This document shows positions 52,521 to 63,137 of a stretch of DNA of 64,000 bases, one piece after another. The position numbers and the translations under genes are program-made. Location: assembly GCF_000011385.1 (NCBI RefSeq), contig NC_005125.1:3038001-3102000 (forward strand), read 5' to 3'. The stretch is from Gloeobacter violaceus PCC 7421. Lineage in GTDB: Bacteria; Cyanobacteriota; Cyanobacteriia; Gloeobacterales; Gloeobacteraceae. The notes under the pieces were generated by a model, which saw only the letters and a list, made by a program, of their open reading frames with translations, did not search any database and was not told the origin of the DNA. The first letter of the stretch is position 1. The number at the start of each line of letters is the position of its first letter.

Positions 52521-55453
52521 AAGTGGATGTTGGGGAGATGCTGTTATCTTTTCCTCTGAGTCGTAGCGCCCGTCGGTGGTTGTGCACCTTGTCACTGGTG
52601 GCGAGCCTGAATGGTGCTTGCCCTTTTTATCCTGTTCAGGCACAACCGAGCGAGGAACTGGTCGAAGCGCAACGGCTGTACGATCAGAGCGTGAAGTTGT
52701 GGGAAGCGAGCCAGTACAGGGAGGCCCAGCCCCTGGCCGAACGGGCTTTGGCCATCCGCACAAAGGCCCTGGGAGAGAAGCACCTGGAAGTGGCCCAAAG
52801 CCTGCACAGTCTGGGCAATCTGTACCTCAAGCAGGGCAACTACGCCGGGGCCGAGCCCCTTTACAGACGCGCCCTGGCCATTCGCGAGAAGGCCCTCGGG
52901 CCCAATCACCCGGAGGTGGCAAGAAGCCTCAACAGTCTGGCGGTCCTGTACATCGATCGGGGCAACTACGCCGGGGCCGAGTCGCTCCACAAGCGCGCCC
53001 TGGCCATCCGCGAGAAAGCCCTGGGAGGGGAGCACCCGGATGTGATCCAGACCCTCAACAACCTGGCAGCCCTGCACGCGGAACGGGGTGACTACACGGA
53101 GGCCGGGTTACTGTTCCGGCGCGCCCTGGCCCTTTTGGAGAAGGCCCTCGGGCCCGATCACCCGGAGGTGGCAAGAGGCCTCAACAACCTGGCTGCCCTG
53201 TACGGGCGGCTGGGCGATTACACGGAGGCCGGGTTACTGTTCCGGCGCGCCCTGGCCCTTTTGGAGAAGGCCCTCGGGCCCGATCACCCGGAGGTGGCAA
53301 GAAGCCTCAACAACCTGGCTACCCTGTACGGGCGGCTGGGCGATTACACGAAGGCCGAGCCGCTGTCCCAGCGCGCCCTATCTATCCTGGAGAAGGCCCT
53401 GGGGACCGAGCACCCGGAGGTGGGTCAGAGCCTCGTCAATCTGGCCATCCCGCGCCGAAAACGGGGCGATTACACGGAGGCGGAGCCGCTCATCAGGCGT
53501 GCCCTGCTCCTCCGCGAAAAATTCCTGGGACCGGAGCACCCGGATGTTGCCACTGGCTTTGAGGAGCTGGCTTTGTTGCGCCTCGGCCAGGACCGGCTCG
53601 ACGACGCCCGCCAGGCCCTCCAAAAGGCCATCGACATTCAGGAACAAAACCTCGCCCTCAACCTTTCTTCCACCTCCCAATCGCAAAACCAGGCCTACCT
53701 CGCCACCCTCAAAGACACCGCCGACTTTGCCCTCTGGCTCCACCTCGCCCGCCTCGGGGACGACCCCGAGGCCGCCCGCCTCGCCCTCACCGCCGCCCTT
53801 AGCCGCAAAGGGCGGGTGCTGGAAGAGGCCACCCTTGCCCTCGCCCGCCTGCGCCGACGTCTGCCTGCCGACCGCCAGCAGCCGTTGCAGCAATTGGCCG
53901 ATGCCCGCGCCCAACTGGCCTCCCTCGTTTTTCAGGAATCTGGCCCGTTGCCTTCCGAGCAATACCAGGCCCGGGTGGGCGAATTGCGGCAGCGGGTTCG
54001 CCGACTGGAGGACGGCCTGGAGGGTACCGGCGGCCCTTTGCGCATGCTCACCCGCCCGCTCAGCCTCCAGGCCGTCCAGCAGGCCCTCCCCAAGGACGCC
54101 GTGCTCGTCGAGTTCGTGCTCTACCGCCCCTTCGATGCGAAAGCAGCCACACCCGATCGGCAATTTGGGGCATCGCGCTACGCCGCCTACCTGTTGCGAC
54201 CCACTGGAGCACCCCTCGGTGTCGATCTTGGCGATGCCCGACAGATAGACGATCTGGTGACCGCCTGGCACTCGTGGTTGCTCGATCCCACCTCGCCCGT
54301 CGATGGTCCGGTCCACAAGCTCGCCCGCCTTCTGCACCAAAAACTCCTCGCCCCCCTGGGAAGTCAGTTGCAGGCCAAGCACCTGCTCATTGCTCCCGAC
54401 GGACAGCTCAACACCCTGCCCTTCGCCGCCCTCGTCGGACAAGATGGCCACCCTCTGCTGCAAGATCACACCCTCACCTACCTTGTCTCCGGTCGCGAAC
54501 TGCCCCGGCTGGCCCAGGCCAGCTCGGCTCCTCGATCCGCGCCGCTGGTGTTGGGCGGGCCGGACTTCGCCCGCGCCGCCGCCGGCCTATCCCCTGCCAC
54601 CCAACAGAGGGCGGGGCCAGACTACGGGGCAGAGACGCGCCTGGAGGAGAACCTGCGCTCCCCCGCCCTGACGGGCTTTACCGTCCGGCCCCTCCCTGGG
54701 GCCAAAGTCGAGGCTGCCGCCGTCGCCCGGCTGCTGGGCATTCCCTCCACCGAACTATTGACTGGGGCGCGGGCCACCGAGAACGCCCTCAAGGCGACTC
54801 GCTCCCCCGCCCTGTTGCACCTGGCCACCCACGGCTTCTTCCTCAAAGATCAAGGCGGTGCTGAGAAAGAAATCGGGCTCCAGGAGCCGCTGTTGCGCTC
54901 CGGGGTGGCCCTGGCGGGCTTCAACGCCCGCTCCTCGGGGACCGAGGACGGCGTGCTCACCGCCCTCGAAGCCCAGGGGCTCGATCTCGAAGGGACCGAG
55001 CTGGCGGTGGTGTCGGCCTGCCAGAGCGGAGCCGGTGCAGTCGTCGGCGGCGAGGGGGTGCAGGGGCTCAGGCGGGCACTGGCCCTGGCGGGAACGAGAA
55101 GCCAGGTGCTGGCGCTGTGGCCGGTGGGGGACCGGACAACGGCGGATTTGATGGAGCGGTTCTACCGGAGGTTGGCAGCGGGAGCAGGACGCTCTGAGGC
55201 CCTTCGGCAGGCGCAATTGGCGGTGTCAGGCCAGCAACGACGGTCGCACCCTTTTTGGTGGGCATCCTTCGCGGCGTCGGGGGACTGGCGGCCGGTGCAA
55301 TTGTCTCAGCACCGACGTAGAGCTTTACTGTTGCATGAATTCGGTACTGTTCACAGGGCAAACACATTTGAGACCGCAAAGCGGACGACAAGTCCAACGA
55401 AATCCCGGCCATCGTCCCGCTTTCAAGAAGCGATCCCCTGGGAGAAGCGTTAG
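52517..55453 (+). CDS. Secreted TPR-CHAT protease
   Basis: This 978-residue protein has a signal peptide (to about residue 43, PVQAQ), then about eight kinesin-light-chain-type TPRs of 42 residues (50-375), a helical segment and a C-terminal CHAT caspase-like domain with the His in LHLATHGFF (H772) and Cys in VVSACQSGAG (C835). CHAT proteases cleave specific protein partners. An atypical tail of about 45 residues (from about 934) follows the normal family end (HPFWWASFAASGDWRPV). The start overlaps the sigma-like gene by ATGA. The stop codon lies inside the CIRCE element of groESL. Confidence 0.9.
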   Translation: MKVDVGEMLLSFPLSRSARRWLCTLSLVASLNGACPFYPVQAQPSEELVEAQRLYDQSVKLWEASQYREAQPLAERALAIRTKALGEKHLEVAQSLHSLGNLYLKQGNYAGAEPLYRRALAIREKALGPNHPEVARSLNSLAVLYIDRGNYAGAESLHKRALAIREKALGGEHPDVIQTLNNLAALHAERGDYTEAGLLFRRALALLEKALGPDHPEVARGLNNLAALYGRLGDYTEAGLLFRRALALLEKALGPDHPEVARSLNNLATLYGRLGDYTKAEPLSQRALSILEKALGTEHPEVGQSLVNLAIPRRKRGDYTEAEPLIRRALLLREKFLGPEHPDVATGFEELALLRLGQDRLDDARQALQKAIDIQEQNLALNLSSTSQSQNQAYLATLKDTADFALWLHLARLGDDPEAARLALTAALSRKGRVLEEATLALARLRRRLPADRQQPLQQLADARAQLASLVFQESGPLPSEQYQARVGELRQRVRRLEDGLEGTGGPLRMLTRPLSLQAVQQALPKDAVLVEFVLYRPFDAKAATPDRQFGASRYAAYLLRPTGAPLGVDLGDARQIDDLVTAWHSWLLDPTSPVDGPVHKLARLLHQKLLAPLGSQLQAKHLLIAPDGQLNTLPFAALVGQDGHPLLQDHTLTYLVSGRELPRLAQASSAPRSAPLVLGGPDFARAAAGLSPATQQRAGPDYGAETRLEENLRSPALTGFTVRPLPGAKVEAAAVARLLGIPSTELLTGARATENALKATRSPALLHLATHGFFLKDQGGAEKEIGLQEPLLRSGVALAGFNARSSGTEDGVLTALEAQGLDLEGTELAVVSACQSGAGAVVGGEGVQGLRRALALAGTRSQVLALWPVGDRTTADLMERFYRRLAAGAGRSEALRQAQLAVSGQQRRSHPFWWASFAASGDWRPVQLSQHRRRALLLHEFGTVHRANTFETAKRTTSPTKSRPSSRFQEAIPWEKR
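53090..53341 (+). repeat. Recent tandem duplication of one TPR unit (2 x 126 bp)
   Basis: Units 53090-53215 and 53216-53341 differ at three of 126 positions. Each encodes one 42-residue TPR (DYTEAGLLFRRALALLEKAL...). The next unit is much more divergent, so this is a recent in-frame duplication. Confidence 0.9.
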
Positions 55454-55476
55454 CACTTGACTAAAGAGAGTGCTAA
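55450..55476 (+). promoter_or_regulatory. CIRCE element (HrcA operator) of groESL
   Basis: TTAGCACTT-N9-GAGTGCTAA matches CIRCE (TTAGCACTC-N9-GAGTGCTAA) except for one base. A possible -35 (TTGACT, 55457-55462) lies within it, 17 nt before GATGAA at 55480. Repression by HrcA is expected. The TAG stop of the CHAT gene (55451-55453) is inside the left arm. Confidence 0.9.
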
Positions 55477-55484
55477 CGTGATGA

Positions 55485-57527
<2,043 letters not shown>

Positions 57528-57547
57528 CCCCACCAAACCACGCCTGC

Positions 57548-57577
57548 AAAGCCTGCGCCGCAACCGGTGCAGGCTTT
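57548..57577 (+). terminator. Rho-independent terminator after groEL
   Basis: AAAGCCTGC...GCAGGCTTT forms a stem of 9 bp plus a GCC/GGT extension with one wobble pair, loop GCAACC, then TACTTTT. It lies 20 nt after the groEL stop. Confidence 0.75.
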
Positions 57578-57648
57578 ACTTTTGGTGGGGCAATCAGCCA
57601 AATGGTGTGCGCCGTGTATTAATAGGCAGAGAACAAACGAGCGACAGC

Positions 57649-58368
57649 ATGGGTACCGGTCTGGAAGTGCGGGGGTTGACGGCGGGCTACGGGCAAATTG
57701 AAGTGCTGCACCAGGTGAATCTGCACGTAGGAGCGGGGGAACTGGTGACGGTGATTGGCCCCAACGGCGCCGGCAAATCGACGCTGCTGCGCACCATCTC
57801 GGGCCTCATCCGGCCCACCGCCGGGGAGGTGCTTTTAGACAACCGGCGCCTCGACCGGCTCTCGGCCGACCTGATTGTCCGCACCGGGCTGATGCACGTT
57901 CCGGAGGGGCGGCGCATCTTCTCGCGCCTCACGGTGCTCGAAAACCTGGAGATGGGCGCCTACACCCGCAACGACCGCATCGAAACGGACCTCGAAGACA
58001 TTTTTAATCTGTTTCCGATTCTCAAGGAGCGCCGCTACCAGCGCGCCGGCACCCTCTCGGGAGGCGAGCAGCAGATGCTCGCCATCGGCCGGGCCTTACT
58101 CGGCAAACCGCGCTTGCTGGTGCTCGACGAGCCCAGCATGGGCCTCGCACCGCTGATTGTGCAAAGCATCTTTCAGATCATTGAGCGCATCCGCTCCCAG
58201 GGAGTGATGGTGCTCTTAGTCGAACAGAACGCTCTGCAGGCGTTAAAACTGGCCGACCGGGGCTACGTGCTCGAAAACGGCCGCATCGCCCTTGAAGGTC
58301 CGGCCAATGAACTACTCGTCTGCGAAGAAGTACGCCGGAGCTATTTGGGCGAATCGATGGTCAGCTGA
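57649..58368 (+). CDS. Branched-chain amino-acid type ABC ATPase (LivF-like)
   Basis: This 239-residue ATPase has GPNGAGKSTLLRTISG (Walker A), the LivF-specific segment MHVPEGRRIFSRLTVLENLEMGAY, TLSGGEQQMLAIGRALLGKPRLLVLDEPSMGLAP (signature and Walker B) and VEQN in the H-loop region. LivF pairs with LivG and the LivHM permeases for branched-chain or other amino acids or urea; none of them is adjacent. The start MGTGLEV is chosen by family boundary, the RBS being weak. Confidence 0.9.
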   Translation: MGTGLEVRGLTAGYGQIEVLHQVNLHVGAGELVTVIGPNGAGKSTLLRTISGLIRPTAGEVLLDNRRLDRLSADLIVRTGLMHVPEGRRIFSRLTVLENLEMGAYTRNDRIETDLEDIFNLFPILKERRYQRAGTLSGGEQQMLAIGRALLGKPRLLVLDEPSMGLAPLIVQSIFQIIERIRSQGVMVLLVEQNALQALKLADRGYVLENGRIALEGPANELLVCEEVRRSYLGESMVS

Positions 58369-58389
58369 GGTTCCTCCCTCCATGGCCTG

Positions 58390-58791
58390 TTATATGCAGG
58401 AAAATCGCACGCAAGAAAGTGCGCGCACCTGCTGAATCGCTTCGAAATCGCGATCACTGTGCACAAGTGCAAGTCGGCGCTCGATGGCCAGCTGAGCGAT
58501 GCAGCAATCGATGCTGCTGCGGACAGTTAATCCTCGCCGCCGCAGGTCGTAGTAGATGCGCGCTGCCTGTGTCCAGGCGTATTCCGATAGTTCAGCGTAG
58601 TCTTGCTCCTGGAGATGGGTTTGCAACAGCACCCATTCGCGCTGATCGCGGCAACCCTGCAGCAACTCCATCTGCGTGAAGCGACTCAAAAATACTGGCT
58701 CGTCACCGACTACTCGCTCGAAACACTCCCTCGCCATCCCGGTGCGATCGCGAAGAATACTCACCCACACCGAGGTGTCAACCAGAAACAC
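58390..58791 (-). CDS. vapC: VapC-type PIN-domain toxin
   Basis: This 133-residue PIN-domain RNase has FLVDTSVWVSILRDR (first acidic residue), an Arg/Glu segment (MELLQGCRD), SSIDCCIAQLAIERRLALVHSDRDFEAI with the later Asp residues. GTG at 58791 is chosen, overlapping the antitoxin stop by 14 nt; a longer upstream start is unlikely. VapC toxins cut tRNA or rRNA and are neutralised by VapB encoded immediately upstream. Confidence 0.9.
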   Translation of the reverse strand: MFLVDTSVWVSILRDRTGMARECFERVVGDEPVFLSRFTQMELLQGCRDQREWVLLQTHLQEQDYAELSEYAWTQAARIYYDLRRRGLTVRSSIDCCIAQLAIERRLALVHSDRDFEAIQQVRALSCVRFSCI

Positions 58792-58990
58792 GACGATCCA
58801 CGCGCAGAGCTTCGGGGTCAAAATCATCGGCAAATCGAATTTGCCCGCTTAGATCGAGTAAGTTGCGCTTCTTGCGCGCGCGGATAAGTTCTTGCAGTGC
58901 CAGCTGCAGTAATTCTTTCTTGGTTCGGACGTTGGTCAATTGGAAGGCTTCTTCGAGAAGCGCGTCGTCAAGTTCGACGTTGGTACGCAT
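58778..58990 (-). CDS. vapB: VapB-type antitoxin
   Basis: This 70-residue protein has the ribbon-helix-helix start MRTNVELDDALLEEAFQLTNVRTKKELLQLALQELIRARKKRN of the VapB/DUF2191 group, with an acidic, less-ordered C-terminus (FADDFDPEALRVD) that should bind VapC. The ATG is directly preceded by the GTGTAT-repeat operator region. It overlaps vapC, giving a normal bicistron. Confidence 0.9.
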   Translation of the reverse strand: MRTNVELDDALLEEAFQLTNVRTKKELLQLALQELIRARKKRNLLDLSGQIRFADDFDPEALRVDRRVSG

Positions 58991-58993
58991 AAT

Positions 58994-59027
58994 GTGTATA
59001 GCGTGTATGTATGTGTGTATTATACAC
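58994..59027. promoter_or_regulatory. vapBC operator/promoter with GTGTAT repeats
   Basis: GTGTAT occurs at 58994, 59003 and 59015 and, with its inverse ATACAC at 59022, forms the 13-bp palindrome GTGTATTATACAC (59015-59027). On the minus strand this contains TATAAT, a perfect -10. Repeated half-sites at a VapB promoter fit autorepression by the VapBC complex. Confidence 0.6.
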
Positions 59028-59148
59028 GTTGCCAGATTGACGCGGACCCCTGGCGACCAGTACCTGCGCGCCCAGCTTGGTGGAAAAAGTAGCCGCGCCT
59101 GGCCGGGAAAAGCCTACCCGACGGCCGATGTCTACGAACAAGCCGGTC

Positions 59149-59655
59149 TCAATCGAAGTAAAAAAGCGTCACGACCTTGCGCAACTCCTCGGCAAATTCG
59201 CACCCTTCAAGCAGTACTCGCGAGTCGTGAAAGGCAAAACAAATCAATTGCTGCGCCTTTTCGATGATTTCACGGTTGCAGACGACGCTCGCCTCACCTA
59301 GGGGCATGTGGTTGTTTTCGGGGTGTTCGACCAGATGAATAATGTTTTCGAGCTGGTCGCGGGTTTCGCGCGGTTGGCGATCCAGACTCTGGGGCAAGAT
59401 TACCGTCAGCGCGTTGGGATCGGCGCGCACCACACCCCGGATCACCGCCTGGTTGGTGCCGGCGGCGCCGCTGGTGAGGATGCGGTTGCCGGTGAGGGCC
59501 AGGGCGTAGCTCAAGATTTCGATCAGTTGCTGATGGCCGAGGGGGACGTGGCGGGAACCCAGGATGGCAATTTGCTTGGAAGCCGTCTGCTGGATGGTCA
59601 TCAACTCCAGCAAAAATGTATCCAGTGCAGGCGGCAATTCGGTGGCTCGTGTCAA
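59149..59655 (-). CDS. DprA/Smf-like (LOG-superfamily) protein
   Basis: This 168-residue single-domain protein follows the DprA Rossmann pattern: IAILGSRHVPLGHQQLIEILSYALALTGNRILTSGAAGTNQAVIRGVVRADP, then ALTVILPQSLDRQ. It lacks the SAM and winged-helix parts of full DprA (about 370 residues). TTG at 59655 is chosen because GGAGAGG lies upstream; ATG at 59601 is an alternative. It may bind nucleotides or DNA; a role in recombination is not proven. Confidence 0.75.
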   Translation of the reverse strand: MTRATELPPALDTFLLELMTIQQTASKQIAILGSRHVPLGHQQLIEILSYALALTGNRILTSGAAGTNQAVIRGVVRADPNALTVILPQSLDRQPRETRDQLENIIHLVEHPENNHMPLGEASVVCNREIIEKAQQLICFAFHDSRVLLEGCEFAEELRKVVTLFYFD

Positions 59656-59702
59656 ATGCCTCTCCAGTCAGGCCCAGGGCCAAAAACAGCGTACCTAGCT
59701 TA

Positions 59703-60845
59703 TCAAATGCTGGCGGGCATTTTGAGCAACAGATAGTAGAGCCGCGCCGGGGCATTGATCTGCCCGGCCCGGTCCTCCGCCTCAGGCCCCGTGCCCACGA
59801 ACAGATCCAACCGGCCGCGCCCGCGGATGGCCGCCCCCGTGTCATGGTCGAGCACGAACTGCCGGAGCATCCCGGCGCGGGTCTGGGCCTGGATGAACAA
59901 CAGTGCCCCCGGCGGAAAGACGCTCTTGTCCATCGCCGCCGAGTGCATCGCCGTCACCGGAAAGCCGAGGCTGCCGTAGGGACCGCCGTCGTCGGTCCAA
60001 CGGAAAAAAACGTAGGACTCGTTTTTGTGCAAGTAGGATTCAAGCTCCTCCGGGTGGGCGCGAAAGTAAGCTTTGACCGCCTGCAGCGTCAGGTCTTCCT
60101 CGCGGATTTTGCCGTCGGCCACCAGCGCCTTGCCGATGCTCTGGTAGGGCCTATCGGTCTTGGCGGCAAAGCCCACCGAGCGGGTCGCACCGTCGGTCAG
60201 CACCAGCTTCGCCGAGCCCTGGACGTGCACCAAAAAGCGTTCGAGCGGATCGGCCAGCCAGATCAGTTCGCGGCCTGCGAGCAAATTCTGCTTTTCGATC
60301 TGCGCGCGGGTGGGGTAGGGCCGCACCCCGGCGGCGGTGCGCTGACCGAGACCGCGCACGCCGTCGGTGACAAGGTCGCCGGGGGTTTTGTAGAGCGGGT
60401 AGCGGTAGGTTGCGGTAGGTTTGCGGCTCGCCCGGTAGACCGGCGCGAAGTAGCCGGTGATGAGCACCTCGGGGCTGTCGGGCTCGGGATTGACCCGATA
60501 GAGGTCAAATTCGCGCCCCACCCGCACGCTGAATGCTTCTGCGCTAGGCGAAGTCTTCAAGATGGCCCGAAAGCGCCTGAGACTCGCAGCAAGCCGTTCG
60601 CGGGTGATCCCCCGGCGTGGATAGGCGCGCGAAGCTGCCGGGGTAGAGAGATACCGCAGGCTGGTATCCACACTCTTGATGAGCGTCCAGCGGTCGTGCC
60701 AGCCACCCGCAAGATCCACCTCCTCGAAGCTCGCACCCACCAAAAGCGGCTCCTCAGAGCGCGCCACCGGAGCGCAGACCAGCCAGCCGGCCAGCAGCGC
60801 GGCGCTAATCGTCGTCGAGATTATCCCAGTCGGTTGGGGTTTCAC
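59703..60845 (-). CDS. mltA: Membrane-bound lytic transglycosylase MltA-like
   Basis: This 380-residue protein has a signal peptide (ending PVARS), the MltA domain (ITGYFAPVYRASRKPTATYRYPLYKTP..., FLVHVQGSAKLVLTDG) and a 3D domain with the conserved Asp triplet (VLDHDTGAAIRGRGRLDLFVGTG). It cleaves peptidoglycan with anhydro-muropeptide formation. No lipobox Cys is evident, unlike E. coli MltA, so it may be periplasmic rather than a lipoprotein. The start overlaps the preceding small gene by 41 nt. Confidence 0.92.
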   Translation of the reverse strand: MKPQPTGIISTTISAALLAGWLVCAPVARSEEPLLVGASFEEVDLAGGWHDRWTLIKSVDTSLRYLSTPAASRAYPRRGITRERLAASLRRFRAILKTSPSAEAFSVRVGREFDLYRVNPEPDSPEVLITGYFAPVYRASRKPTATYRYPLYKTPGDLVTDGVRGLGQRTAAGVRPYPTRAQIEKQNLLAGRELIWLADPLERFLVHVQGSAKLVLTDGATRSVGFAAKTDRPYQSIGKALVADGKIREEDLTLQAVKAYFRAHPEELESYLHKNESYVFFRWTDDGGPYGSLGFPVTAMHSAAMDKSVFPPGALLFIQAQTRAGMLRQFVLDHDTGAAIRGRGRLDLFVGTGPEAEDRAGQINAPARLYYLLLKMPASI

Positions 60846-61041
60846 GGGTTAGCTTCCGCTCGATGCGCTCGGCTTTTCGAAGCAGAGTATACAGCAAAGC
60901 CAGCTCGTCGCTGCCGGGAGAAGCCGCGTCGATGGCCGTTTGCAGGGCGCGGGTGAGCGCTTCGCACTCCTCGCGGTTGAAGACGATGGGCAGCCGCAGT
61001 TTCGGCGGCCGAGCATGGGAGCGGGAGCGCTGAAAAGGCAT
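60805..61041 (-). CDS. Hypothetical 78-residue protein
   Basis: The protein is helical and charged (FNREECEALTRALQTAIDAASPGSDELALLYTLLRKAERIERKLTRETPTDWDNLDDD), preceded by a basic N-terminus. It overlaps the mltA start by 41 nt on the same strand. Good codon bias and the acidic tail suggest it is real. I do not recognise a family. Confidence 0.5.
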   Translation of the reverse strand: MPFQRSRSHARPPKLRLPIVFNREECEALTRALQTAIDAASPGSDELALLYTLLRKAERIERKLTRETPTDWDNLDDD

Positions 61042-61220
61042 GTGGACACCCTAGCACGTCGTCCATACCCGCGGCCGGGTTACTATCGACACGGACGCGA
61101 AGAATCGCTGCAGCGATAAGATTTGCAGATAAGTTGCAGGGTTGACACAGTGGAACGAAAGCGTTCGGACTCCCCCATTCCCGAGAGGCAGTGACCGATT
61201 GCAGCTTTATCGTTGAGAGT

Positions 61221-63137
61221 ATGTCATTTCTGAATATGAACAACCGAAGTCGGGGCGGCGACGGGCGCACCCTCGGCGCCTGGCTGGGTGCGGTACTACT
61301 CGGCGCCTGGCTGGTCGTCGGGTGGGCGCTACCCGCACAGGCCCAACTGAGCCTGTCCGGTTTGGGCGAACAAGCTACCGACAGCCTGCCCGAAGGGGTG
61401 CAAAGACTCGGCGAAATCGAAATTGCCCCGGTCAAATTCGAAGGGCAGCGGATTTTTGATGTCGCATCACCGACGGTCAGAAACCGCACCTCCCCCGGCA
61501 AGTTGCTCCCCGTCGAAGTGCGCGCCGAACTGGTCGAGGCAAGCCTCGAGCGCATCGTCGCCCCGGATGTCCGCGTCAAGGCCGTCGTGGGCGACGACGG
61601 GCAGAAGGCCGACCCGGCAGCACCAACTTTGCCCCCCCCGGACAATGACCGGGCGCGGGACTATTTCACCAACTATGACCCGAAATCGACTTATATCTAT
61701 ATTTCCAAGTTGAACGGGGCGAACGTCATCTTCGCCATCGACGACTACCACACCAACCCGCTCAAGATCGTCACGGTCACGGCCGCCGACGCCGACTACT
61801 ACGGCCTGACCCAGGACGATCTGGCGGAGCGCTGGCGTTCCGTACTCGAAAGCTTACTGCGCAATGCGCTGCAGGAGCGTCAGCCCGCCAGTTTCGACGG
61901 GCAGTGGCGCTGGGCCGCCCTCGCCGTGGGTGCTGTGGCCGGGATCAGTCTGCTTATCTGGTTGCTGCAAAAGCTCATCAAAAGCCGCGACCGCCAGTTG
62001 GCCGAAGAACAGGCACAGCAGGCGGAGTGGGCTGCCAACCAGGCCCCTGTCGCCACCGAAAATGCCCCCGCCGAGAACTTCGACTTTCACCGGAGGCAAT
62101 TTCTGGAGGCGCTGCGCCAGCAGTTCAGCCTCCAGCGCCGCCGCAGCTTGATTGCTATCCTCGGGTTTTTGCTCGACTGGGCACAGGCGGTCGCCTGGGT
62201 CGTCGGGGCCACCGTGGTGCTGTATATCTTTCCCTGGACGCGGGCCTATGCCTTTCAGGTGCTGCGCATCCCCTTCGTGCTGCTGGGGATCTGGTTTGTG
62301 GCGGGCCTCGCCAACCGGATCGGCGACGCGGTGATCGAACGCTTCTCGAAGGTGTGGGAAGAAAACGACCTGTTCGACCTGGCGGACGTACAGCGCAAGT
62401 CCCTGCGCATCGCCACCACCATCCAGGCGCTCAAGGGCCTCAAGACTTTTATGATCTACCTGGTGGCCATCGGCTCAGCGCTCTCGTTTCTCGGAGTGCC
62501 CCTGGGCTCGGTGCTCGCCATCGGCGGTCTGGTGGCCTTCGCGATTTCTTTTAGTCTGCAAAACCTGGTCAAAGACCTGGTCAACGGCTGCCTGATTCTC
62601 TGGGAGGACCAGTTTGCGATCGGCGATGTGGTGGCGATCGGCGCGGTCTCAGGCGCGGTCGAGAACCTGAGCCTGCGGGTCACCCAACTGCGCAACAGCG
62701 AAGGGCGGCTGATTACGATTCCCAACAGCGCCATCGCCCAGGTGGAGAACCTGACGCGCACCTGGTCGCGGGTGGATTTTGCCGTCGAGGTCGCCTACGA
62801 CACCGATATCCGCCGCGCCCTGGCGGTGATTGGCGACATCGCCCGCACCATGTACGACGAGCCCGAGTGGCACGCCCAGATGCTCGAAGCGCCGCAGGTG
62901 CTGGGAGTCGACGCGCTCTCTTCGACCGGGGCGCTCATTCGGGTATGGCTGCGCACCCAGCCGGGGCAGCAGTGGGCGGTGGGGCGCGAATTCCGCCTGC
63001 GCGTGCGCCTGGCCCTGGAGCAGAACCAAATCGATATCGGCACCCCCCAGCAGGCGCTGCTCTACAAGGGGACGGTACCCACGCCCAACGGCAACAGCAG
63101 CGCCGGGAGCGGGAGCCAACCCGTCAACAAGCCATAA
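61221..63137 (+). CDS. MscS-type mechanosensitive channel with large N-terminal part
   Basis: The protein has about 638 residues. It has a signal peptide (ending LPAQAQ), a periplasmic domain of about 200 residues, several transmembrane helices, and the MscS pore helix and beta-domain (GSVLAIGGLVAFAISFSLQNLVKDLVNGCLILWEDQFAIGDVV, LRNSEGRLITIPNSAI). It should open under hypo-osmotic stress. The start could be ATG at 61221 or 61236 or a GTG at 61191; none has a strong RBS. Confidence 0.9.
   Translation: MSFLNMNNRSRGGDGRTLGAWLGAVLLGAWLVVGWALPAQAQLSLSGLGEQATDSLPEGVQRLGEIEIAPVKFEGQRIFDVASPTVRNRTSPGKLLPVEVRAELVEASLERIVAPDVRVKAVVGDDGQKADPAAPTLPPPDNDRARDYFTNYDPKSTYIYISKLNGANVIFAIDDYHTNPLKIVTVTAADADYYGLTQDDLAERWRSVLESLLRNALQERQPASFDGQWRWAALAVGAVAGISLLIWLLQKLIKSRDRQLAEEQAQQAEWAANQAPVATENAPAENFDFHRRQFLEALRQQFSLQRRRSLIAILGFLLDWAQAVAWVVGATVVLYIFPWTRAYAFQVLRIPFVLLGIWFVAGLANRIGDAVIERFSKVWEENDLFDLADVQRKSLRIATTIQALKGLKTFMIYLVAIGSALSFLGVPLGSVLAIGGLVAFAISFSLQNLVKDLVNGCLILWEDQFAIGDVVAIGAVSGAVENLSLRVTQLRNSEGRLITIPNSAIAQVENLTRTWSRVDFAVEVAYDTDIRRALAVIGDIARTMYDEPEWHAQMLEAPQVLGVDALSSTGALIRVWLRTQPGQQWAVGREFRLRVRLALEQNQIDIGTPQQALLYKGTVPTPNGNSSAGSGSQPVNKP

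Noticed and set aside
59149-59655. Full DprA competence protein
   Set aside because: Only the Rossmann domain is present (168 residues) and no competence gene is linked, so it is listed as DprA-like.
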